Shown: positions 23,799-35,300 of the stretch, in pieces
Layout: the number at the start of each line of letters is the position of its first letter
Position numbering within the stretch: the stretch's first letter is position 1
Assembly: GCA_020137815.1 (NCBI GenBank)
Contig: CM035362.1
Span: 3,904,476-3,968,475 of the forward strand
Direction of reading: 5' to 3'
DNA: 64,000 bases
From: Hormiphora californensis
Taxonomy: Eukaryota; Ctenophora; Tentaculata; Cydippida; Pleurobrachiidae
The notes under the pieces: generated by a model
What the model saw: the letters and a program-made list of their open reading frames with translations, nothing else
What the model was told of the DNA's origin: nothing
Database searches by the model: none
Program-made: the position numbers and the translations under genes

Positions 23799-24011
23799 GT
23801 TTTTTGCTGTCGAGTTTCTAGCTAAACAAAGATAAAATTGATGATGGATTACAGCTTAAAAAAATAGTAATAAATAGTAATGGGATAGTAATTAATAAGT
23901 ACATATAGTAATTAATAGTTTTCCTCTTCTCCCCTATTTAGCAAGGTAAATATCTGCATAACGATCAGAGCTGGGAAAAGCACCTAGCTACTATAGCTAG
24001 TCCCCCAGGAA
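23799..24011. promoter_or_regulatory. Putative bidirectional promoter
   Basis: Only 213 bp separate the start codons of the giant gene (minus) and the small unknown gene (plus). AT-rich, no recognisable TATA box that decides a start. Inference from layout only. Confidence 0.35.
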
Positions 24012-24319
24012 ATGGGCAAGAGTTTAAAGAGCAATAAATCAGGTAAGTCTGGACTAAAATATGTTAAATAAATAATTAATTAGTTATTAATTGATTATAT
24101 AATTAGTTAGTTAATTAACAAAAGTACACGTACAAACCCCCTACCAGATACAGTCGAACCCCGATTTAGTGGCACCCCGATTTAGTTAAATCGGGGTCCG
24201 ACTGTAGTATTAATCTGCAAATGTCTTCACTATATCAATATACAGGTGGTAAAAACAAAAGTACTGAAGATCTTATGGAGATGGAGGATTTAACGAGGCT
24301 GATGGGAGCATTCAGCAGG
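24012..24319 (+). CDS. Unknown gene, first two coding exons only
   Basis: Exon 24012-24042 codes MGKSLKSNKSG, ending at a strong GTAAGTC donor. Exon 24246-24319 (acceptor TATACAG|, donor AGG|GTGAGTAA) continues in phase as GGKNKSTEDLMEMEDLTRLM and GAFSR. Acidic-basic, probably helical; family not recognised. The exon end plus donor (ATTCAGCAGGGTGAGT) is repeated at 24361-24377 by a local ~60-bp duplication. Later exons were not found before the oppositely oriented gene at 26321. Confidence 0.5.
24151..24204. mobile_element. pogo/mariner-like MITE, minimal copy, TA target
   Basis: TA-CAGTCGAACCCCGATTTAG ... AAATCGGGGTCCGACTG-TA. A 54-bp palindrome with the CAGTCG(A/G)ACCCCGA termini of pogo/Tc1-mariner type. 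Confidence 0.8.
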
Positions 24320-26320
24320 GTGAGTAATATTTAATTAGTTGTTGAGTAACTAACAACAAACATTCAGTAGGGTGAGTGATATTTAATTAGCCAATTAACT
24401 ATAAAAACTAACTTTGTAACAACAAAAGATTAGTGGGTTAGTTAGGGTTTTTGGGTTCAAGTTGCTGAAAATGGGGTCGAAGAGTAGAGAAGTTATAAGA
24501 TTACGGGGCTTCGAATCGTTCACTTCAACATTTGATTGGAATTAGAATTAGGGCGATAAGCTCCAGTTTAATCTCTATCACTTCAAATAATGTTTTAATG
24601 GAAACAAATTAGCTAAAAAGCAATTATAATTATGGAAACCCGCTGCTAGCCTCGCATAATCAGTAACAGGTGGTTTCAGTCGGACCCCGATTTACTGGGA
24701 TGCTCGGGGGAATTGGGGCTTGCCCGGTATATCGGGGTCGGAATGTACTTATATTACTGCTATCAAGATGAATCAAATCAAAAGTAGAAGGCAAGCTTAT
24801 TAACCTGGTAGCATTGGTGTAAAGTGCACACATAATACACACAGAGCTAGGGAGATATCACACACGCAAACCCTTGTTGAAGATGATCAAAGACATTAAG
24901 AGATATAGAGAGAGAAATAAAGATAGAGAGATAAAGAGATAGAGAGAGATAGAGAGAGATAGAGGTGATTGGTGCCATCTATATTTACCTTACACCCCCC
25001 CCCCATGGTAAAGGAGGGTACTTAAATCATTGATTGATTGGCTTTCACCAATGTGTTTATACCACAATACCAACCCCTCTGTTATAATTGGGCGAATGGG
25101 GGGTGGTTGTGGTTTGAAACCATAAGAAAAAGAGAGAGAGGGATGAAAAAGAGAGGGAGGGATGGAAAAGATAGAGAGGGAGATATAGAGAGGGAGTGAG
25201 GGAGAGATGGGGAAAAGAGAGGGAGAGAAGGATTGAGAGGGATGAAAAAGAGAGGGAGGGATGGAAAAGATAGATGGAAAGATAGAGAGAAGGATTGAGA
25301 GGGAGAGATAGAGAAAGAGAGACGTGAGATATGGTGGTAGAAGCTGGAGAAAAAGTGGTAAAATATCACGTTTGGGTATCAACATGAGCCTCATGCCCTC
25401 ATGTCATAAAGTTGATGATTCGAGATTTATTCGGCCAATAATTGGGCTTGTTCTGTATTATGGCCGTTGAGAGGGAGTTTCCCACTCCGTTCCTACTCAA
25501 CAAACTATGGCCTGGACCATTGTTCAGCTGATCAAACAACCAACCTTCACTCAAAGTGGTATCACTTTAACAGTTAAGTGTTTTGAATAACACACCAGCT
25601 GTATGACAATAGCGCTGAAACAAGATGCAGCAGGCACCGCAAACAAAATAGAAAACGATAAAGAGAGAGACCGCAAACACAGGTCGCTCCTCCACAGACA
25701 GCTCTATATATACTATAGACAGCTGTATACTGCCCCAGCTCTTACTTGCCTGGCTAACAGAAACACAGAGAAGCAGGGGGTAGAGAGAGGGTGGTGGTAG
25801 AGAGACAATCATTGAGGGATCAGAGAGACAATGAGAGAGATGAGGCAGAGAGAGTGAGTTAGATACCCCACCAACAGTATTGCAATACTCATACAATATA
25901 TATTTTCATGGACTGGTGATTCTGGATTCAGACGTCTTGGTGAATAAACAGAGCATATCATGTAATAGAAAAGCTGTGTTCAGTGAATGCACAATAAAAA
26001 ACATATTTTACTGAATAATAGGGGGTATGTACACTTATAATCCCAGATAACCCAGATAGTCCGGGTAGTCCGGATAATATATTTATTTTCAAGATAGCCC
26101 AGAGGACAATGTACGAGTGGGCTTGATTTAGATTACCGAAGTATTCCAGCTCGTTATAGGCTTGAATAACGTTCATGAAAATGTCAATTATCCGGGCTAT
26201 CCGAGGATTATACACACATCCCCTAACACTCCTTTTTTCATACTAAAATATTTTATCAAAATAATTTGGGTTCACTTCGCACAATCAGATTCTCTAGATA
26301 ATTAATCGTTGCCATGGTTT
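24320..26320. other. Gene-poor interval
   Basis: Contains an imperfect pogo-like MITE at about 24677-24747 (CAGTCGGACCCCGATTTACT...) and GA-rich simple sequence at 24895-24965 and 25130-25330. No exon I can support; the open frames across the GA tracts are repeat artefacts. Confidence 0.6.
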
Positions 26321-29300
26321 CTAGTTGAACCAGTCCTTTATCTCATTGTATCCTCCCTTGTCAATGTAATACAGTGGCCCTGTGAATCCTGGAGAGAAAA
26401 GTTACCATGGTTACTGGGATATGGTTACTAAAATGGTTACCATGGTTACCTATATATTGGTTACACACATACCGAATTTCCTCATCAATCGAGCTCCATT
26501 GAAAGCGTACGTGCCCTGCATGCAATAAGTAACGATAGTTTCATCTCCCTTCAACCCTTCCAGGAACTTCTGGACCCTGTAAGAGATGAAATTTAGATTG
26601 TTTCACTCCCCTTTTCTATAATTATTAAAGACCACACTCCCATTTTTTTCTATAATTATTAGACCCCTGCACTCCCCAGTCCCCTTCTTCTAAACCATGC
26701 CCTGCTTGCAAAATTTCCAAGTCTGCACAAAGCCGGGAAGCCTCTCATGGTCAACCGCGAGCCCATCCAAAGGCTCCAAACTGTACCAGCCGCTCTCACC
26801 AACCAACCAACCATGTCTGCACAATCTCTAGTCTGACCTGTGTTTCTTGGTGGGTACCCGCACCGCAGATTCAATCTGCTCAGGGAAACTCTTCCTCGGT
26901 CGAACATCCACCAACACCACATTCTCACCCAAACCCATGATATCCTCAGCACCACTCAGTTCTAGGAGAGAGAGAGCCTGTGGGCAGAGTTCAGAGGATC
27001 CCTCAATGTAGCAGTAATTCTGAAATAGTTTGGAGTTAGCAGTTTATAGTTCTGAACCCTCAATGTAGCAATAATTCTGAAATAATTTGGAGGGGCAATT
27101 TGGAGTTATCATGGTATAGTTCTGAAAATATAACAATTTGGATGTAGCCTAGTGAGTTCTGAAAAGCGTGAATAATTTCGCAGAAATACAGGCTGCATTG
27201 CCCGCATCAGATTCCCAGATTTAAAGAAATAGTATAAGAATTTTGCCACCGCGGGATCTATTATGATCAAAATCCTGCCGTGTTTTTTAAAATTTCACTG
27301 TATCTCAAAAACGGCTGATCGTAGAGACCTGAGGCCCAGCTAAATCGATTCAGAAGGTCTGCAGTCTAGCTTGGCAAGGGGGGTCTTCTTAGAGCCATTT
27401 TGCTCCTACTTCAACAGTTTTTGCTGTAATATACCCTCGAGTATCTGTATATCCCCTCTGTAAAAAACAAGAAGTTTTCAAAGTAAAACAACAGTTATTA
27501 GAATCAGCAAAATATTTCGAATTTATTTTTAATCCAAGCTGCACAAACATACAATCGTTGTTTGGAGTCCACTTTCCACAGCGTGCTATTCGTAGTAGTG
27601 CTATTGGGTCCGGTTAAAATAACATCGATGTTCAGCTGCAATAATAAAAATTAGAGATTCTCTCTTCTACTTGGGTCCGCTCTTTCTTTCCTTTCTTCCA
27701 TGAGAGTATCCCTCTTGTGTTCTATACTGCATTACTCCCAGTATTCTGTAAAGACACACCTGTATTTGCAGCAGCCCCTCTCACTCGGTTCCTGAGTCTA
27801 CACGCGGCCGGAGAGAAGATCAAGTAAATAGCCGGGTTGATGAGAGAGGAGGTAGTGGGAAGAAAGGTAACGGCACAAAATTGTAACACGAAGAAATCCT
27901 TTTTCTCGGATTTAAGGACATTAGCCAGATCCTTCCCAGCTCTCATTGGAGTACTTCGAAGAGGACAGCGTTCCCATCATAACGGCGTAAACAACGAAAC
28001 TCACAATGGAGAATGAGTTCAAAAGGCAAATCTTGAGAGTGCTAGATATGGAGGTATGGTGTCCTCCGATTGGCGTATGATACAGTTTTACCAGGTGATA
28101 ACCGGTCAGGGCAGACGCTGTTGCCCCAACGAGTATGAACACGACGGATGGCCAAAAGATGAATCCAAGCTTGGTAGCGTGGTCGATGGTCAAATCTCCG
28201 ATCTTTGAATCGAGAACAGTGTGGACATGTTTCATCGCTGTGAACAACACCGCATTCTCAGGGGCATTAAAATACATCCCCATTTCACCGAGGACCGGGT
28301 ACAACATCCCCAGAATTGCAGCCATCACTATTGGTTTCTGTGGCAGGTTGAGAAAGGGAAACCGGACTGCCAGGAGTCGGGTTATTGCCATGATGCCGGT
28401 GATGGTTATCGGTGCGATGTTTGCTAAAACGGCACCATGAGAATACAGCGCATATCCGGTGGATGGATTCCGGATGGCGAATTTGAAGAAGCTATGCTCA
28501 CAGATATCATTGAAGAGTGGGTCTTCAAAACAGGCGGGGGTCTTAGCCGGCCAGATTTGAGATGCAGTGTACAGGGCTATGTAGGGGCCTGCGATGAGGT
28601 CCGCTGTAGCGAGCATCAGGTAGAGGGTCCGGGGGATAGAGGGGCGTTTGTGGAAGTTGTGACGCAACACCATCAGGTTTAGAGGAATGGAGATGCAGGG
28701 GAAGATGATGAAAAATATGAAGATGATGAAATCGGGGTTTGTTGTCCCTCCGTTACTGAAGATAGCCATAATCAGCTAAAGTCGGATGTGATATAGAAAT
28801 TTAGTCTCGATAAAAAAAGGAAACAACTGAACCTATAGTGTTGATGAACACTATTATATTGTATATGTATCGGTACAGAAGGAACAAACAAGAGCAAGGC
28901 GGCTCAGACAAAAAGAAGGGTAAGTACTAAGTAACTGGATCTAAACTGAACGAGGCTAAGGAGTGCGTTACAGCTGTACAGCTGTAATGGTGATGAGAGT
29001 TTGTTACAGCTGTCTGTAATTGTTGAGCCTCGAGTTGATATTTAACTAGGGCACGTGAACGATAATAGAGAGAGATGGTGTTAGAAAGATAGATCTAATA
29101 GATCTAAGGAAATAGATGACAGATCATGAAGGTATTAAAATATATAGATCTTAAGTTACGAAGTGTGCTCCTTCCGGCTCGGATGGCATCTGATTTCTGA
29201 ATGTAGTTATTATAGAGAATTTTGGGAATTTTTTTAATCGAAAATGAAACAAGATTACCCATGTGGAGGACCATGATCTCCTGATCAGGATGATTACATA

Positions 29301-32300
29301 ATAATAGTAATAATGTTATGAGACTAGGAGCAAAATGTCTCTCAGAAGACACCCCCCCCCCGCCAAATCGGACCTTTTGAATCGATTTAGTTGGGTCTCA
29401 GGTCTCTACGATCAGCCGCTTTTGAGATACAGGGAATTTCTCAATTTTTCGAAATGGCGGGATTCACAAAACAAGATCTGTACACCACATCTTTGGTGGG
29501 AAAACTTTAGGGGAACATTAAGATAATCATTTGAAGCAACTATTTCTAGATTTTCATCCCTAATGAAGCATGGGAACATTCTCATCCAGCGTGTCAAAGA
29601 CGTAAAAAAGTAAACCGTTCTCATGGCCAGAAATGAACTTCGTTTAAAAAATCCTTCGCTTGAGCTTATCCCCCTTTATATTCTCTTCAAATCCCCAGAA
29701 TTTTATGTTTCTATCTCAAAAAGTGTGGTCCTGAGGTCAAAAATACAACCTAATAAAATTGAGTAAATGCCAGTTTTAAAATAGGCTGTAGCAAAAATGC
29801 GAATCCGAGGTTAAGACTATCCTTGCATATTTGAGGTCCATAAATATTGATCCAGCAGGAATTCCCCGAGAGTAACAAAAATATCTCAGTGATGGATGGG
29901 TCGATTTTGAGTGGCAAAAAGGCAAAATGTTCATAGAACTAATCTCTACTACCTCTAACAAACTTTTCCAATTCTGATTCTGTCCACTCTCACTTTAAAG
30001 AAAAAGTAAAATAATTTTTTTTAAATTTCCACAGCGTGCTATTCGTACTGCTATTGAGTCCGGTTAAAATAACATCTACGTCCATCTGCAATAATAAACA
30101 AGATTAATTGCATTATGTTCTAACATAATGCTGAATTTCCCTGCCATGTGAATCTATGAAGAAAGGAAATCATGACCAAATCCGCTGTAGCAGCAAGCGG
30201 GACACAAAATCCCGATCATTTATATATCACACAAACAGTATAGAGCAAATCCTTGTGTTTTAGTAGCACTAAATTGCGCGCCACGCCGCCACATTGCGCG
30301 CCACACATTTCCTGAAAACGTGCCAACGAAGTGGTTTATGAAGGAGCAGCTTGTAACTGTGTGCACGGCTCTTGTTGCTACACCGTTGCCCCTCGCAACT
30401 AAAGTGTGACCAAAAAGGTCCCTCTACCGATTAGTTAGTATACCAAAATGTCGTTTTCGAATTCTAACCCTGCTATGCCTTTTTACAAAGTAAAAAGGCA
30501 TCCGGGTGAATGCCTTCGGCATTCACCCGGGCAGGGAAAAAATTAGAGTTTCTCTACTTGGGTCCGCTCTTTCTTTCCTCTCTTCCATGGCTATCCCACT
30601 TGTGTTCTATACTGCATTACTCCCAGTATTCTGTAAAGACACACCTGCATTTCCAGCAGCCCCTCTCACTCGGTTCACTCGAGTGAGAGGTTGGTGATGC
30701 CATCACCTCTCTTACAACTCAGCCCGCTTCGCGGGCTTCGTTTTCGCGCGCTACGCGCGCGAGTTGTAAGGGTGACTGCGTCACCAAAGTGAGAGGGGCT
30801 GCTGGAAATGCAGGAGACTCTTTACACGCGGCCGGAGAGAAGATCAAGTAAATAGCCGGGTTGATGAGAGAGGAGGTAGTGGGAAGAAAGGTAACGGCAC
30901 AAAATTGTAACACGAAGAAATCCTTCTTCTCGGATTTAAGGACATTCGCTAGATCTTCCCAGCTCTCCTTGGAGTATTTTGAAGAAGACAGCGTTCCCAT
31001 CATAACGGCGTAAACCACGAAACTCACAATGGAGAATGAGTTCAAAAGGCAAATTTTGAGAGTGCTAGATATGGAGGTATGGTGTCCTCCGATTGGCTTA
31101 TGAAACAACTTTACCAGGTGATAACCGGTCAGGGCAGACGCTGTTGCCCCAACGAGTATGAACACGACGGATGGCCAAAACATAAATCCCAGCTTGGTAG
31201 CATAGTCGATGGTCAAACTTCCGATCTTTGAATCGAGAACAGTGTGGACATGCTTCATCGCTGTGAACAACACCGCATTCTCAGGGGCATTAAAATACAT
31301 CCCCATTTCACCGAGGACCGGGTACAACATCCCCAGAATGGCAGCCATCACTATTGGTTTCTGTGGAAGGTTGAGAAAGGGAAACCGGACTGCCAGGAGT
31401 CGGGTTATTGCCATGGTACCGGTGATGGTTATCGGTGCGATGTTTGCTAAAACGGCACCATGGGAATACAACGCATATCCGGCGGATGGATCCCGGATGG
31501 CGAATTTGAAGAAACTATCATCACAGATATCATTGAAGAGTGGGTCTTCAAAACAGGCGGGGGTCTTTGCCGGCCAGATTTGAGATGCAGTGTACAGGGC
31601 TATGTAGGGGCCTGCGATGACGTCCGCTGTAGCGAGCATCAGGTAGAGGGTCCGGGGGATAGAGGGGCGTTTGTGGAAGTTGTGACGCAATACCAACAGG
31701 TTTAGAGGAATGGAGATGCAGGGAAAGATGATGAAGATGATGAAGATTATGAAATCGGGGTTTGTTGTCCCTCCGTTACTGAAGATAGCCATAATCAGCT
31801 AAAGTCGGATGGGATACAGAAATTTAGTCTCTATAAAAAAGGAAATAACAGAATCTAGTGTTGTAATTGGTAATGTGATCAACACAATTATATTGTGTAT
31901 GTATCGGTCAGAAGGAACAAAAAGGAGCAGGGCGGCTCAGACAAAATGAAGGGTATAATGACTGGATCTACACGAACGAGGCTAAAGAGTGTGTGTTACA
32001 CTTGCAGCTGTTATAATGGTGATGAGAGTTTCTTACAGCTGTCTGTAATAATTTTATTGACCCTCTCGAGTTGATATACATTTAACTAGGGCACGTGAAC
32101 GATAATAGAGAGATGGTGTTAGAAAGATAGATCTAATATTCTAATAGATCTACGGAATTAGATGACAGATGAAGGTATTAAATTGGTGACATATAGACAC
32201 CTGGCGCGACCCCCGCACGTGATCCACTGGACCGATTTACATCCCGCTTGTTTCATGTGACTGCAAATTGGTCCTAGTTTACTGGAAAATACCCGAGAAG

Positions 32301-35300
32301 TTTGTCTGTCAACAGGAAGTGGGTCAAAATTGACACTGAAGTCAAATCTATAATCTGGCTTCCGGGGCTTTTTGCACCACTCCCAGGCGGTTTAAACTGA
32401 GTCTGACGATATTGGGAGATAGGTTGAGGCCTTGTGAGTACTGGAAAATACCTGGCATCAAATTCTGATGCTAATTGCATCAACATATCTCCCAATATCT
32501 TTCAAACCGCAGGGGCGGAGTGCAGAAACTCTCGGAAGCCAAATTATAGGTTTGACTTCAGTGTCAATTTTGACCCACTTCCTGATGACAGACAAACTTC
32601 TCGGGTATTTTCCAGTATATTAGGATCATTTTTAGGTAGTCTTTTGCGACAAACCGGATGCAAATCGGTCCAGTGGATCGCGTGCAACATCCCTTGAAAG
32701 AAACGACCCTTTTTGAGGCGGAGCCGACACCTGTGTGTGAGCTCAATCTTGGTCGCGCACGGTGTCTATGTCACCAAGGTATTAAAAAAGATAGATCTTG
32801 TTACGAAGTGTGCTCCTTCCGGCTCGGATGGCATCTGATTTCTGAATGTAGTTATTATAGAGAATTTTGGGAATTTTGCTATCGAAAGTGAAACAAGATT
32901 ACCCATGTGGAGGACAATGATCTCCAGTTTCTCAGGATGATTACATAATATGTTAGGAGAGCCAAAACTTCCCCACTTTTAGGAGATATATAATTGCGAA
33001 AAACGAATGCTATGAAATAGTCAGGGCATATGATGTTAGATTTTCGGCATAATTGTTATAAAGCTAATTCCACTTCTAGCAGGTCCTATTGGGTCCCTAG
33101 AACCACCAAAAAAAATGTTCGCGATTTGGTGGATGAAGAAGTTGGGTTTCCGGGCCACGCCCTTCTACCTATGTTTTGAGCCTGAGGCAAAAAACGCCAA
33201 AACTGCGCTTAGGGGAGGAGTAGGGACAAAATCAAGGGCACTAGAGTGTTCAGCGTCCTCGCATTAGTGGGGGTAGGTGCTGGAATTAAGTCTCTATCTT
33301 ATCTGATTAATTGGATAATTGAATAATTAGCTCTGCGCATAGCCGTTTTTGGCCATATGGCTATAGCCATGTTAGGAAAGGAGTAGAGACAAAACCGAGG
33401 GCACTAAAGTGTTCAGCGTCCTCGAATTAGTGGGGGTAGGTGCTGGAATTAAGTCTCTATCTCATCTGGTTAATTAGATAATTGGATAATTAGGTCTGGG
33501 CATAGCCATTCTTGGCCATATGGCTATAGCCACTTAGGAATGGTTTATCGACTTTTCATTGGTGCCATTTTGTTCAGAAAAAAATTTTAATCTAAGAGTT
33601 GTGGAAAAATTTAGAGCCTATTTCTTACAGTTTTGGCGTTATTTGCGGTCAAAGTATGCCAAATCAGCCGAAAATGCCAAAAAATTAGTTAATTGGCCTA
33701 CTTTGACCGCAAATAACGCCAAAACGGTAAGAGATAGGCTCTAAACTTTTCCACAACTCTTAGATTGAAATTTGTTTCCAAACAAAATGGCACCAATGAA
33801 AAGTCGATAAACCATTCCTAAGTGGCTATAGCCATATGGCCAAGAATGGCTATGCCCAGACCTAATTATCCAATTATCTAATTAACCAGATGAGATAGAG
33901 ACTTAATTCCAGCACCTACCCCCACTAACTCGAGGACGCTGAACACTTTAGTGCCCTCGGTTTTGTCTCTACTCCTTTCCTAACATGGCTATAGCCATAT
34001 GGCCAAAAACGGCTATGCGCTGAGCTAATTATCCAATTATCCAATTAACCAGATAAGATAGAGACTTAATTCCAGCACCTACCCCCACTAATGCGAGGAC
34101 GCTGAACACTCTAGTGCCCTTGATTTTGTCCCTACTCCTCCCCTAAGCGCAGTTTTGGCGTTTTTTGCCTCAGGCTCAAAACATAGTATAGGTAGAAGGG
34201 CGTGGCCCGGAAACCCAACTTCTTCATCCACCAAATCGCGAACATTTTTTTTGGTGGTTCTAGGGACCCAATAGGACCTCCTGGAAGTGGAATTAGCTTT
34301 ATAACAATTATGCCGAAAATCACCATGAAATTGACATCATATGCCCTGACTAAAAAGGGGAAAAACTCTATTCCAGTAGCCTGCTTCGGGCTGATTTCCC
34401 CCTTTCTTGATTAAACCTTTTTTCGTGCAGTTACAGCAAAAACTGTTGAAGTAGGAGCAAAATATCTCTCAGAAGACACCCCCCCCCAAATCGGACCTTC
34501 TGAATCGATTTAGTTGGGTCTCAGGTCTCTACGATCAGCCGTTTTTTGAGATACAGGGAATTTCTTAATTTTTCATAATGGCGGGATTCACAAAACAAGC
34601 TCTGTACACCACATCTTTGGTAAAAAACTTCAAAACTTTTGGGCCACATAGATAATCATTTGAAGCAACTATTTCTAGATTTTCTTCCCTAATGAAGCAT
34701 GGGAACATTCTCATCCAGCGTGTCAAAGAGGTATAAAAGTATACCGTTCTCATGGTCAGAAGTGAAATTCGTTTCAAAAATCCTTCTTGGGGGTTATTCC
34801 CCTTTATATTCTCTTCAAATCCCCAGAATTTTATGTTTCTATCTCGAAAAGTGTGTGTCGCCCGGCGGGTTATTTCGTAACCAACCTTCCACCGGGATCA
34901 TGCACATACCTTGGTGGGGTGAGACTTTTTATCGTTTTCACTTTCCTCAAAGACTGCTGCTTGGATGTTAGGGAAGCCGCCCTGGTAAAACACGTTGATG
35001 TTGCTGAATCCATACCTGAGATGTATCATGTTGTTACCATGGTTACCTAGTATCGTTGTGGTACCATGCATCATGCATGAGTCTCTACTGAGTAACCCAG
35101 TAGAGACTCACTGTATTATGAAATGATTTCCCGACATATGGTTTTTAGGTCCTATAATACTTGACTTGCCCACTGCATGTATACTGCCTGCGTTCCTACC
35201 TGAGAAGGTTCATTGCTGCACTGAATGCTCTGCCTCCACTTCTGCAGTACACCAAAATGTTGGCATCCTCTAGTCCTGTCAACCTGAAGAGAGGGTAGAT

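Noticed and set aside
25082-25394. Hydrophobic Ser/Leu-rich minus-strand frames
   Set aside because: Caused by a GA-rich simple-sequence tract.
26659-26955. 98-codon minus-strand frame with Trp/Arg-rich peptide
   Set aside because: Partly antisense-frame reading over a rhodanese exon; the rhodanese frame fits splice sites and paralogue.
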